Shown piece by piece: positions 1 to 9,419 of a stretch of 38,741 bases of DNA. Within the stretch, counting starts at the first letter, position 1, and each line of letters begins with the position of its first letter. Source of the stretch: Zygnema cylindricum. Taxonomy: Eukaryota > Streptophyta > Zygnematophyceae > Zygnematales > Zygnemataceae. The translations under genes were made by a program, and so were the position numbers. The DNA is taken from positions 1 to 38,741 of the forward strand of contig JBBHKE010000223.1 of the NCBI GenBank assembly GCA_037447655.1. Reading direction: 5' to 3'. The notes under the pieces are model-generated. The model was not told where the DNA came from. It made no database searches and worked only from the letters and a program-made list of their open reading frames with translations.

Positions 1-553
1 AACCGGAAGGATTCGTGTAAAGTGGGGAAGAAAGCAAGGTATGCAAACTGATAAAATCACTTTATGGGCTTAAACAAGCCCCGCGACAATGGAATATAAA
101 GCTAGACGAATTTTTGACCGGTTTGGGGTATATCAGAATTAGTTCAGATAACTCCATATAATTATTTGAGGATGAGAATAGAGTGATATTTATTATTATT
201 TATGTTGATGATTTGTTGGACTTAAGCGAGTCATTAGATAAAATTAACAAACTAAAACGGGATCTTAGAAGCCACTTTGATATAAAAGATATTGGCGAAG
301 CAAAGTACATTTTGGGAATCACATAGAGAAAGATAGAGGAAATATGATTATAAGACTAACTCAGAAAGAAGCAATCGGTAATATGCTTGAAAAAAATTTA
401 GATGGAAAAAGCTAACGAATGTACTACAGCCATGGGAAGAGAGAGGAATACTGATCATTAATGATGAGATTGATGAAATAGAAAGGAAATTTATGGAAAA
501 TATCCCTTAACGTCAGATTGAAGGAAGTTTAATCTATTTTATCAACCGTACCC
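1..553 (+). pseudogene. Host copia element, reverse transcriptase part (left half)
   Basis: This is the 3' part of a Ty1/copia pol gene, cut by the window edge on the left and by the Copia-1 insertion on the right. Translation shows the RT fingers/palm motif SLYGLKQAPRQWN (near 55-95), then YVDD (near 200-215), then IGEAKYILGI (near 290-320). At least two stops and small frameshifts break it, so it is dead. Residue by residue it is very close to the RT of Copia-1, which lies in the opposite orientation just to the right, so host and guest are members of one lineage. The same gene resumes at 6845 with RNase H. Confidence 0.93.
549..553. repeat. Target-site duplication of Copia-1, left copy (TACCC)
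   Basis: TACCC directly precedes the LTR terminus TGCAATT. The same five bases follow the other end of the element at 6840-6844. A 5-bp duplication is the usual size for copia integrase and fixes the element boundaries. Confidence 0.93.
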
Positions 554-766
554 TGCAATTTTGTGTCCTCCATTGGACTACAAAATACAAGAAGCCTCTA
601 GATAGTTTTTAACTAACCCACTTCAAGCCACAACCACTGCTCCCCAAGTAGGCAAACAGATAGTTTAACTGCCCCCCTGTGCAGCTTCGACTCCTCTAAG
701 TCCATAGCAAAAAGAATCACTGAAAACGGCCAACCAACCGATAAGTTAGGGGGTGGCAAAGATGCC

Positions 767-775
767 TATTTTATA
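767..775 (-). promoter_or_regulatory. TATA box of the Copia-1 3' LTR
   Basis: TATAAAATA on the minus strand, about 210 bp before the LTR 3' terminus. The matching box in the 5' LTR is near 6015-6024. The host LTR has TATAAAAG at 8123-8130 in the same relative context, so position and sequence are conserved between the two families. It probably sets the U3/R boundary. Confidence 0.6.
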
Positions 776-1299
776 CAAACCCTCAAGGGGAGAGGTGACT
801 ATATTAGAAAAACACTAAGTGATGATTTCTTCTAATAACTTCTATCTACTGAAGTACGGACAAGTGATATTATTATACCGTACCAAAAAGTACCACTGCC
901 GATGTACCTTTTGTACGACAAATGTACGATAAGGCTATTAGGTGGACGCGTGCCCTCTTTTTACTCGTCTGTACGTTCCTCCGAATTCTCGCGACCAAAT
1001 GTGATCTATCCACGTGGCGCCATGTCATGCCATGTCACAAAAAGCCAAAGTGACCACTCTGAGATTTCAGCGATGATGTGCGCCGTTGGACATGAACTAA
1101 AATGCAATCTCAGCCGTTATAAATACTTGCGCGATATTTGTTTCGCTCTCGAAACAAAATGCGCGGTATCCGTTTCAAAATAGAATCGTATTTCCTACTT
1201 CACAAAAATGTATCTATGCATGCGGTATACGGTTGCAGTTAAATGAATTCGTTCACTCTTAAATAAATATATATCTATCACACCCTATAGCATTCAACA

Positions 1300-1396
1300 T
1301 TGGTCCTAGTCTAATGGCATAAAGATGACAGCTACTGGCCAAGTTGACGGATTGCAGGTATCGCGATCAAATCCTGGGTCCGTCAAGTATCTTTTT
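1300..1396 (+). ncRNA. tRNA-like Pol III module, antisense inside the Copia-1 3' LTR
   Basis: This reads on the plus strand, opposite to the retrotransposon. It has a box-A-like TAGTCTAATGG (1307-1317), a box-B-like CGATCAAATCC (1364-1374) about 57 nt further on, and TTTTT at 1392-1396, a standard Pol III stop. TTGACGGA (from about 1344) pairs with TCCGTCAA (about 1378-1385) and CAGG with CCTG inside it. The T-arm is therefore lengthened by a short insertion and there is no normal acceptor stem. It is not a functional tRNA gene. It may be a relic of a tRNA-derived SINE or a transcribed tRNA-like RNA. The other LTR has the same module. Confidence 0.5.
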
Positions 1397-1583
1397 AGTG
1401 CCCTATTAAAAATAAATGTCTGTTGAACTAAGGCAGCCATTGTTCAACCACCCTCTCTATCCTTCTGTGACTACAACAAGTATGGGGGCTAGGAGATGGA
1501 GGTTGGTTGTCCGCCCTTTTTTTTCATTTTATACTAACATATTTATACCTAGAAAATACTCTAGAAATCTATTAATTTCAACA

Positions 1584-1596
1584 CTCCCTTTATTTT
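1584..1596 (-). promoter_or_regulatory. Polypurine tract of Copia-1
   Basis: On the minus strand AAAATAAAGGGAG stands directly before the 3' LTR start TGTTGAAATT. This is the expected place and composition for the plus-strand DNA primer. Confidence 0.8.
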
Positions 1597-2133
1597 CTAG
1601 TCTAATTTTAGCTTCAGTTTTAGTCCACATTTTCCTCTGCAATATTTTAATTTAGGAGAGGGCACTAGTTTTGTCATCATATCAGCCACCATTTCCTCAT
1701 CAGATCTATATACAAGATTTACTATCTTATTCTCAACTTTTTCCCTCACAAAATTCAATCTTATATCCATATGCTTAGCTTTGAAATGATGTTTTGATTT
1801 AGCTGCAATTCCAATGGCAGCTTCATTATCACAAAACACTTCATGCACTCGCTCCTTCATATACCCCAGTTCTTGCATCAAGGACTTGACCCACATCAAT
1901 TCTTTCACAGCTGAATTAGAGGCCATGTACTCAGCATCCATAGTAGACTGAGCCACCACCTTTTGTTGCTTACTGCTCCACCAGCAAGCACCTTCCCCCA
2001 CATACAACATATACCCAGAAGTGCATCTTCTTATAAGTGCGTCCCCATAACTAGCATCACTCGAAGTAGTGAGGTGAGTCTGCTCCCCTCCCAAATGCAA
2101 CCATAACTCTCTGGTTCCCACCAAATATCTCAT
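1597..2133 (-). pseudogene. Copia-1 RNase H and pol C-terminus
   Basis: The open segment shows the copia RNase H pattern in order: SDASYGD (first catalytic Asp), TSGYMLYVG, WWSSKQQKVVAQST, DAEYMA (Glu/Asp region), FCDNEAAIGIA, KSKHHFKAKHMDIR, and the closing DMMTKLVPSPKLKYCR. It ends 1 bp before the polypurine tract, as pol normally does. The segment upstream (2133 to about 2570) still reads as RT thumb/connection, with RPDIAATIGVPS near 2205, but has several stops. The host element at 7024-7461 carries its close homologue. Confidence 0.93.
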
Positions 2134-2572
2134 GACTCTCTTGGCTGCCTCCAGTCTCTTTTTCTAGGATCATTAAGACTCTTACTAGGTACTCCAATTG
2201 TTGCCGCTATGTCCGGCCTGGTACAGTTCATAAAATAGATCAAATTTCCTATGACCTGTCAATAAGGGATATACTTCATAATCTCTCTCTCCTTTGGACT
2301 TATCAGATCATCTAAGATCATCACTCCTCCTTCTACACTCCGATTACTTATTGTTTTCAAGTCCATGGTAGTGGTACAACTGTTAGCCTTTTCCATCTGG
2401 AATTTCTCAAGCATATTACCTATTGCTTCTTTTTAAGTAAGTCTGATAACCTTTTTTCCCCTATCTCTCTCCATTTAGATCCCCAAAATGTATCTTGCCT
2501 CACCAAGATCCTTCATATTAAATATGTTTCTAAGATTTTTATTTAGCCTATTAATATTTTCCAAATATTTAC

Positions 2573-3331
2573 TCAACACAAGCACATCATCCACATAAAT
2601 TGCATAAAAATTACACCATTGTCATCTTCAAACATATAGATAGAATGGTCAGAGCTGATTTGGATATATCCTAGACCGGTGAGAAACTCATCTAGTTTCT
2701 TGTTCCATTGTCGGGGAGCCTGTTTCAGTCCATATAAGGACTTTATGAGCCTGACTTTGCTCTCTTCTCCTTCTTCCACAAATCCCTCTAGTCGCCTCAT
2801 GAAAATTTCTTCCTCTAACTCACCATTAAGAAAAGCGGTCTTAATCTCCATCTGGTGTATTTCCATGTATTCTGCTGTTGCCAGACTGAGGAGAATCCTT
2901 ACTAATGGGAACTCAACAACTGGAGCAAAAGTCTCTTCATAGTCAATCCCTTTTTTTTGGGTGAACCCCTTTGCTACCAATCAAGTCTTATATCTCTTAA
3001 TAGTATTATCTGGGTTCAGTTTTAGTTTAAACACCCATTTACAACCAATCCGTTTTTTGTCCAGAAGATAGTCCGCTAGTTCCCAAGTATTTGCTTACAT
3101 GATAGAGGCCATCTCATCCTTTATGGCTCTAATCCATCTGTCTTTTTCCGGACTGTTTACTGCCACCAAGTATGGTTGAGGCTCATCTGGGTGAGATAGC
3201 TTAATAACCATGTGAGCCGCATGTTTTTCCTGGATCCTTTTGCTGCTCCTTCTCCCCCCCTCAAACTCTGAAGTTGGGATGGAGGGAAGTCTTGGATTTC
3301 TCCTTACTGTCTTATCGGCTCCCCTATCCAT
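2573..3331 (-). pseudogene. Copia-1 reverse transcriptase, frameshifted
   Basis: This RT is readable in two pieces. The first (3331-3095) ends in the linker/N-terminal RT pattern EPQPYLVAVNSPEKDRW...EM. The second (2980-2573) has AKGFTQKKGIDYEETFAPVV, EIHQMEIKTAFLNGELEEEI, IKSLYGLKQAPRQWNKK, then the palm. The YVDD active site is still encoded, but one base out of frame near 2590, where the open frame reads FMWMMCL instead. A stop separates the two pieces near 2985-3095. The palm core is recognisable but the enzyme cannot be made. Confidence 0.9.
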
Positions 3332-3339
3332 GGAAGCCG

Positions 3340-4276
3340 GTTCCGATCCTCCTCTTCTTTCTCCTCGAAGTCCATCGGAATATGTGAGGTTTCAGGTGGA
3401 TTGCAAATGTCTTGGATCTCTCTTGAAACTGCAATCCATGTTTCACTCATGTCCTTTTCGGGAAGGATGGAGTCCTCCTCACCTACAGACTCAAATCTAA
3501 TTCTTATTTTTTTGGTATATTTAAAAGGGTCAAATGACTTCCCTTCATCCATGACAACTAAGAGTTTGACCAGAATGATATCTCTTTTTGCTAAGTCATA
3601 GACTCTATATCCCTTGACATGCTCATCATATCATACAAAGTATCCGGGTTTTCCCTTAGCATCTAGTTTCTAGTTTTCCTATCTGTGTCAATACTGTAAA
3701 ATTGGTGACCGAATACTTTAAGGTGAGAGATATCTGGTTTTATTCCCACCCATCTCTCATAAGGTGTCATTCCCTTTACAACTAAGGTAAGACTCTATTC
3801 CTAATGTAGTTGGCACAGTTCATGGCCTCTGCCCAAAATCTCTTTCCTATTTTCTTGTCGGCCAACATACTAAATGCACTATCTCCTAGTGTTCGGTTCA
3901 ACCTCTCAGCTACCCCATTTTTTTCCGAGTTATATGGTACGGTTTTCGGGTGATGAACTCCATCATCTCTCAAGTATTCCTCAAACTGGTTAGAGGTATA
4001 TTCCCCCCCATTATCACTCTGTATCCTCTTTTTGGGGGTTCCATGCAACTTCTCACTCCAAGCTTTATATTCTTTGAAGTAAGTTGATGTTTCAGACTTT
4101 GATTTTAGGAAGTAGACTCTAAAGTATCTAGACTTGTCATCGGTTATTATCAACATAGCCTTACCTTGAGCACAGCAGCTAGAATCATTCATCATTTCAT
4201 TATCCCCAAACTGAATGCCTTCTACTACCCCAAGCATTTTCATTTCCCTCAACCAATCAAAATGCACATGCCCCAA
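3340..4276 (-). pseudogene. Copia-1 integrase and pol linker
   Basis: 4276-3782 is the open core. TDDKSRYFRVYFLKSKSE is followed by QSDNGGEY and NGVAERLNRT; the second Asp and the Glu are 36 positions apart, the DD35E spacing. Just upstream the zinc-binding start LWHKRLGH is spoiled: its Trp codon reads TAG (about 4283). Downstream the frame shifts, but TPYERWVGIKPDISHLKVFG (about 3765-3705) and a further charged linker to about 3340 are still readable. The order integrase before RT defines Ty1/copia. Confidence 0.88.
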
Positions 4277-4285
4277 TCGTTTATA

Positions 4286-4762
4286 CTAAATCATCAACTT
4301 AAGAACACCAACATAGTAAGCATTCTTCATTTCATTACTGAATTTAAGCCTAAACATTCTTAGGCTACCCTTATCTGCCGTGAAGTAAACTTCATCCCCA
4401 TACTCAGCTGTAAAGACTCCCTTTCTAGTGAAGGTATCAAACTCTTTGTCATCTAACACAGACATAGAGCCAAGATTTTTACTCAGCTGAGGAATGTAGA
4501 GTACATTTAAGAATGTGAGTACAGAAGTCTTACCCTCCACTAAGACTTTCAGATCTACAGACCCCACTAGATCTGTAGTAACCACTCTCCCATCCCCATA
4601 CTCTATCTGTACAGTATGGATATTTCTTAGCTTAGTGAAGAGTTGTTTATCACGACACATATGCATGGATGAACCTGAGTTGATGATCCATCCTTCCTGT
4701 GGAGCTTCCTGAATTGCTCCAATGGCACACTTCTGTCTTCGAGGGATCTTCTTCTCCTCCAA
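4286..4762 (-). pseudogene. Copia-1 protease and gag-pre-integrase region
   Basis: This segment carries the aspartic protease neighbourhood GWIINSGSSMHMC where the family has a DSGA-type site, so the catalytic Asp is Asn here. After it come YGDGRVVTTDLVGSVDL, TFLNVLYIPQLSKNL and the gag-pre-integrase stretch. The loss of the Asp means the element could not process its polyprotein even if the frame were open. Zinc-binding residues continue into the next segment after a stop. Confidence 0.87.
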
Positions 4763-4869
4763 ACTCTTGTCAAGAAGAAGCTTCCCATCCTCCTCAGAGA
4801 CTCATCCTCAGTTTCTCGTGTCACTTTTGTGACCAGAAGTGCCTTTTTCTTCCCTCTGTAAGAACCCTC

Positions 4870-5799
4870 TCCACGGTTATCTTGGAGCCTCAGCTCCGAC
4901 AGCTCGACACAATCCGCGATAAAGTGTCTCGGCTTTTTGCAAAAATGACAAAGGCACTTTGGGGGCTCTGGTCCTCAACACATATCTATTTCCCCTTTGT
5001 ACAGTTTCTTTGATTCCTTCCCCCATCGGTCCCCTCCTGCAGCAAGAGCTTGAATGCTCTTTCCTCCTCTCCTGATCTCCATGGTGTTTTCCTACACAAG
5101 TATCATCCGGACCACTGTATTCCACTTCCATGAACTATCATTCATTCCTTGGACTCGTTACACTATGTTCTCATACTCATATGGTAACTTCATGATAAGA
5201 GTATTTAACTTTCATTTTCATTGTACCTGTCCATCACGCACTTTCCATCTCCATATACAAACAAGAATGATCATTGCAGTAATCTAACATCTTTCCTCCT
5301 TTCTAAGTGTAACTCACTAGCTTTTGCTCAGCCAACTGGAGCTCCTAAATAGTACCAACTTTATAGATCTCCACCCAACTCACCCACAACTCCTTGGCCT
5401 TGTAAATGTTAAGGTGAGGGGTGGCCAAAGCTTGAGTGAGGTGCCTAATATGAAGTTATTGGCAGCCATGTCTACATCTTCCCACATTTAAGTATCGTTA
5501 TCCGCGGTCTTCACCGCCGCTGCTCCCAATGCCATGGCAATAGGGGTGAGGGGTGTCTCCTTCCCTTTCCCCTTTTCGGACATACTGCTGTCCCCAACAT
5601 CTACCTCCTCCGCAGAAGCAGTCGCAGCTGCACGAAACCTTACTCCTCCAAATCCTGGCGGAGTTCCTAAAGGTGGACATTTCACTTGTCCACTGACGAT
5701 ACCCCAATATCGTTTTTCACACAAAGCCCCCATTATCATGGCTTCCCAATAGATGAACCCAGATCCATTGAAGGTGGGTACCCTACATGGTGGGCCCAT
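4870..5799 (-). pseudogene. Copia-1 gag, frameshifted
   Basis: The frame opens at the ATG at 5799-5797, which lies inside the primer-binding site. The conserved copia Gag start follows within ten residues (VPTFNGSGFIYWEAMIMGAL, then YWGIVSGQVKCP). The frame is lost near 5490. A CCHC zinc knuckle, CHFCKKPRHFIADC (CX2CX4HX4C), is readable at 4909-4950 in another frame. The middle (about 4960-5490) is poorly conserved and holds stops. In the family Gag forms the virus-like particle and the knuckle binds RNA. Confidence 0.85.
4909..4950 (-). other. CCHC zinc knuckle of Copia-1 Gag
   Basis: The minus strand reads C-X2-C-X4-H-X4-C without a gap. It is intact, although frameshifts cut it off from the gag start. 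Confidence 0.85.
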
Positions 5800-5803
5800 A
5801 ACC
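5788..5803 (-). promoter_or_regulatory. Copia-1 primer-binding site for a half tRNA-iMet
   Basis: Directly after the 5' LTR end the minus strand reads GGTTATGGGCCCACCA. This is the exact complement of 16 nt of the plant initiator tRNA-Met anticodon arm, positions 24-39 counted from the tRNA 5' end as I remember the sequence. It is not complementary to the tRNA 3' end. Drosophila copia is known to be primed by a 39-nt 5' half of tRNA-iMet through the same arm, and the endpoint here (C39) agrees. The ATG inside it, opposite the CAU anticodon, is the first codon of gag. Confidence 0.88.
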
Positions 5804-6839
5804 TACAATTGTGTGTCCTCCATTAGACTACAAAATACACCAATCCTCTAGATAGTTTTGAACTAACCCACTTCAAGCCACAACCACTGCTGCCGAAGTA
5901 GGCAAACTGACTGTTTAAATGCCCCCCTGTGGAGCTTGACTCCTCTGAGTCCGTAGTAAAAAAAATCATGAAAAACGGCCAACCAGCTGATAAGTTATGG
6001 GGTGGCAAAGATGCTTATTTTATAAAAACCCTCAAGGGGAGAGGTGGTTGTATCATAAAAAACACTAAGTCATGATTTCCTCTATTAACATCTATCTACT
6101 AAAGTACGAACCAATGATATTACTATACCGTACCAAAAAGTACCACTGCCGATGTACCTTTTGTACGACAAATGTGCGACAAGGATATTAGGTGGACGCG
6201 TGCCCTCTTTTTACTCGTCCGTAGGTTCCTCCGAATTCTCGCGACCAAATGTGATCTATCCACATGGCGCCAGGTCATGCCATGTTACAAAAATCCAAAG
6301 TGACCACTCCGGATTTTGGCGAAGATGTGCGCCGTTGGATATAAACCGAAATGCAATCTCAGCTGTTATGAATACTTGCGCGATATTTTTTTCGTTGTCG
6401 AAACAAAATGCGCATTATTCGTTTCGAAACAGTATTGTATTTCGTACTTTACAAAAATGTATCTATGCATGCGGTATACGGTTGCAGTTAAATGAATTCG
6501 TTCACTCTTAAATAAATATATATCTATCACACCCTATAGCATTCAACATTGGTCCTAGTCTAATGGCATAAAGATGACGGCTACCGGCCAAGTTGATGGA
6601 TGGCAGGTACCGCGATCAAATCCTGGGTCCGTCAAGTATCTTTTTAGTGCCCTACTAAAAATAACTGTCTGTTGAACTAACGCAGCCATGGTTCAACCAC
6701 CCTCTCTATCCTTTAGTGACTACAACAAGTATGGGGGCTAGAGAGAGGAGGTGGAGGTAGGCTGTCCGCCTTTTTCTTTTCCTTTTATAATAACATATTT
6801 ATACCTAGAAAATACTCTAAAAATCTTTTAATTTCAACA
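5804..6839 (-). repeat. Copia-1 5' LTR
   Basis: A 1036-bp copy of the 3' LTR. It starts TGTTGAAATT at 6839 and ends TA at 5804, where the other copy has CA. The TATA box lies at about 6015-6024. The antisense tRNA-like module with T5 stop is at about 6550-6648. Confidence 0.93.
6550..6648 (+). ncRNA. tRNA-like Pol III module, antisense inside the Copia-1 5' LTR
   Basis: Second copy of the module at 1300-1396. Box A is identical, box B reads CGATCAAATCC, and TTTTT follows the TCCGTCAA arm. Differences from the other LTR (for example the CAGGTACC region) fall between the boxes, not in them. Confidence 0.5.
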
Positions 6840-6844
6840 TACCC
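6840..6844. repeat. Target-site duplication of Copia-1, right copy (TACCC)
   Basis: An exact copy of 549-553. Host pol coding resumes at 6845. Confidence 0.93.
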
Positions 6845-7461
6845 GTGCGGATAAAGCTGCAGCTATATGGGTCCTTAGTAGAAGTCTAAATGAACAAAGA
6901 AAGAGAGACTCGGAGGCTGCCAAAAGGGTGATGAGGTATTTGGTGGGGACAAGGGAATTGTGGTTGCATTTGGGAGGGGAGCACACTAACATCACCACCT
7001 AGAGTGATGCCAGTTATGGAGATGTGCTTTTAAGGCGGTGTACGACTGGATATGTGTTGCAAATTGGATTTAGTGCATGTTGTTGGAGTAGCAAGCAACA
7101 AAAAGTAGTTGCTAAGTCCACAATGGAGGTTGAATACATGGCTTCATGTGCTGTCACCAAAAAAATAATGTGGGTTAAATCTCTTCTTGAAGAACTTAGG
7201 TTCATGAAGTCAGGAACTCAAAATGTTTTTTATGATAATCAAGCTGCTATCTCTATTGCAGCTAATCCTAAACATCACTTCAAACTTAAGCATATGGATA
7301 TTAGACTAAGCTTTGTCAAAGAAAAGGTTGAAAATAAAATCATTAAATTGGTTGATAAAACTGATAGAGAAATGATTGCAGACATGATGACAAAACTAGT
7401 GCCTTCCATTAAGTTGATATATTGCAGAGAAAATAGTGGATTAAAATTGAAAAGTGACTAA
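6845..7461 (+). pseudogene. Host copia element, RNase H and pol C-terminus (right half)
   Basis: Continues the gene interrupted at 553. From 6845 the translation reads ADKAAAIWVLSRSLN, then MRYLVGTRELWLHLGG, SDASYGD, CCWSSKQQKVVAKST, EVEYMAS, FYDNQAAISIA and ends DMMTKLVPSIKLIYCREN with a stop at 7461. A TAG interrupts it near 7002. It aligns almost codon for codon with Copia-1 RNase H (2133-1597). Confidence 0.93.
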
Positions 7462-7515
7462 GAATTAATGGGTAAAGAGGTTATTAATAGTTCACTTGTC
7501 TATTTTAGTTATAAT

Positions 7516-7529
7516 TTAAAGAGAGAGAG
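7516..7529 (+). promoter_or_regulatory. Polypurine tract of the host copia element
   Basis: TTAAAGAGAGAGAG lies immediately before the 3' LTR start TGAGGATC at 7530, 55 bp after the pol stop. Confidence 0.7.
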
Positions 7530-8352
7530 TGAGGATCAAAGGCACGCCATGGCTGCCGCCATATTTAGAAAGTGGCAGATTTTGAAGTAGAGGATAATTT
7601 ACTAGAAAGTTGCCTACATCCGGATTTGAACCTGCGACCTCTGATTCTATATAGCCGCGCGCCTTAACCATTAAGGCGCTACGAAACGATACACATAAGG
7701 ATTTCAAAGATATATAAACATTAACGCGACAGCTAATTAACACCAAATTAACGAAGAGGAACAATTCATGCACGTACGCGATTCTGAATCGTGTAAAATA
7801 TGTTTTGATCGGACGACCAGCATTATAGCCGCCACCCAAAGTGAGATTTTGGCGGCATTCGGAGATTCTGTCATGCAATGCCACGTGGCACCACATTATT
7901 TGATACCGGAAAAGATGGGAGGAGGTACCATGGCTCCCGATTTGAGAGGTGTCACTTAGTAGATCATGTCGTACAATAGACGTACAATAAGTACATCGCC
8001 CATTGTACCTTCTTATACTATATAGTGTTCCTATTGGACTAGGGTTTAGTAGTAGGTAGTCGTGTGTAGGCAGACCAAGACTTAGTGATATTTAGGTACC
8101 TCTCTCTAAGAGAGCTTGTAACTATAAAAGTCATCTTTGACCAGCCATAACTTACAGCTCAGGGGAGCAAATTCAGTGATTCTTTTTGCATATGACTCAA
8201 AGGAGTCTTATCCTCACAGGGGTAAGGGTGGTCAAAATATTTGTGCGCCTTGGCGGCACTTATTCAGTGGGAAAGTTGAAGGGGCAAATATCATCCTAGA
8301 GGCTTTACATAGGCTGGTCATTTTGTGGGTCAAAGGAGACCACAGAATTTCA
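7530..8352 (+). repeat. Host copia 3' LTR
   Basis: It begins TGAGGATC after the polypurine tract and ends ACAGAATTTCA. Blocks align in order with the Copia-1 LTR: the antisense tRNA-like module; a CACGTGGC-containing block (about 7882); a GTACAATAAGTACATCG block (about 7988); TATAAAAG (8123-8130); TTCAGTGATTCTTTTTGC (about 8172-8189); and CCTAGAGGCTT (about 8296). The partner 5' LTR lies outside the window. Confidence 0.87.
7611..7685 (-). ncRNA. tRNA-like module, antisense inside the host LTR
   Basis: On the minus strand there is a perfect box B, GGTTCAAATCC (7632-7622). Upstream is a D-arm-like inverted repeat, GCGCCTTAA / TTAAGGCGC, around TGG (about 7679-7659), then an anticodon-arm-like stretch. 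The 3' side GGATGTAGGC has no matching 5' acceptor strand, so it is not a working tRNA. Only TTT follows, so a Pol III stop is doubtful. It sits in the same place and orientation as the Copia-1 module. Confidence 0.55.
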
Positions 8353-8379
8353 TACCGATTACATGGGCACGCACCCTCA
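8353..8379 (+). mobile_element. Remnant of a PIF/Harbinger-like terminal repeat next to the host LTR
   Basis: TACCGATTACATGGGCACGC then ACCC and TCA closely matches the right end of the element at 24574-25522 (TACCGATTACATGGGGACGT, ACCC, TTA). The host copia element therefore probably landed a few bases inside the end of such a MITE. Its own target copy would be TACCG (8353-8357); the left copy is outside the window. Confidence 0.5.
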
Positions 8380-8506
8380 AAAAAGCGAATTATCGTCACC
8401 CCAAAATAAAAAACATTTTAGTAAAAACTACGTCGCATTTTCTTGTAACCGTCATTGTACGGTAAAATTCCATGCGAAGGCCTTCCAACAACATTGTTTA
8501 AAATCA

Positions 8507-8806
8507 TAGTTCAAAAGTAGGTGGAAAGAGGCCCATACAATATGCATATTGTATGCAAAACATACAATATGACTTTAAGACCCATATTGTATTCCGACCT
8601 ATTTGACCAATTAAAACATTCATTCCAAAAATTGGACTAATTAAAACATTTGGACCAAATTTTTATATTTACACCGTCAGATTCGACGATCGGACGGTCG
8701 TTGATCAAAGTAGCGAGCTAAGAAGATCACATGAAAAACCCATAACACAACTTACGATAAAGGCGTCGACCAAAGCCCTACCATAAAAACGCATACTTTT
8801 TAACTA
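8507..8806. mobile_element. MITE with AGTTCAAAAGTAGG ends, short copy
   Basis: It starts TAGTTCAAAAGTAGG and ends ATACTTTTTAACTA (imperfect inverted copy). Inside it shares, in order, the block with the CATACAATATG palindrome, the CGTCAGATTCGACGATCGGA block, AAGAAGATCACATGAAAA and CTACCATAAAAACGC with the copies at 17038-18179 and 32316-32879. Compared with those it has an internal deletion. TA at both outer ends may be the target duplication. Confidence 0.8.
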
Positions 8807-9419
8807 TGCTTAAAATTGCTAATAAGAATTATTCAATCTTTGCATGCTGGCGATCCTGATCATTTTGTCGCCTTCCAAATCCAAATATTCTTCAAAGCGA
8901 GTCTATGATCCAATGGCATTCTCATCCCTCATGCAAATCGACGGTGCCAATTACTTTGAAACATTTGACATTGAAATGCTAGATTCTGCTATATACGGCG
9001 AAATAAACAAAGCTACTATAAAACAAAAATAATATCGTTTGTCGTGGACGAAACAAATCTTTCAAAATCTTATCTCCAATTATCTTTTCCCACTTTGTCC
9101 ACTCTCGTGTTTTAGACCAAATCCTGACTGCACAATCAGGCCAATTTTTCTGATTCATTTTTACACAAAAGTCAAATGCAAAGGTACGGAGTTCACTAAA
9201 TTCCAAAATATACTACAATAGCGCTAAAATCCACACGTAGCCCCTATCTACTATTACATGTCGGCCTCTCATAGCCACTCTAAAAACCCTAACAACCCTA
9301 AGAAAATCAAAGAAACCCTAAAAAAACCCTAAAAACCCCTAAAAATCCACCTTAACTGTGGAACTGCCTATGGCGTCATGGCTAGGCTGTCGCTTGCGCT
9401 TGCTGGCTTGTCTCTTTAT
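8807..9419. other. No gene seen; telo-box-like stretch at its right end
   Basis: AT-rich unique sequence without a convincing coding frame or paired terminal repeats. At about 9272-9352 the motif CCCTAA recurs at least five times with irregular spacers (AAACCCTAAA-type). This resembles plant telo-box or decayed interstitial telomere sequence. Confidence 0.5.

Larger units (their letters stand above)
554..1583 (-). repeat. Copia-1 3' LTR
   Basis: A 1030-bp repeat matching 5804-6839. On the minus strand it runs from TGTTGAAATT (1583) to AATTGCA (554). A TATA box (TATAAAATA on the minus strand) lies at 767-775. An antisense tRNA-like module lies at about 1300-1396. Confidence 0.93.
554..6839 (-). 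mobile_element. Copia-1: full-length Ty1/copia retrotransposon, degenerate, nested in a relative
   Basis: The element is 6286 bp, read on the minus strand. In element order it has: 5' LTR 6839-5804; PBS 5803-5788; gag from 5799; protease near 4690; integrase 4276 to about 3540; RT about 3330-2280; RNase H 2133-1597; polypurine tract 1596-1584; and 3' LTR 1583-554. The LTRs begin TGTTGAAATT; the 3' copy ends in CA and the 5' copy in TA. They match over about 1030 bp at roughly 90% by eye, so the insertion is old. Frameshifts and stops occur in gag, integrase and RT, and the protease site is changed. It interrupts the RT-RNase H junction of another copia element between 553 and 6845. Confidence 0.95.

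Noticed and set aside
902-1183. ORFs within the Copia-1 LTRs (902-1183 and 6152-6511) with similar products.
   Set aside because: Similar only because the LTRs are duplicates; the frame is antisense to the element and not preserved to the same end.
1300-1386. A functional tRNA gene in the Copia-1 LTR.
   Set aside because: Acceptor stem strands do not pair and the T-arm has an insertion, so only a tRNA-like module is claimed.
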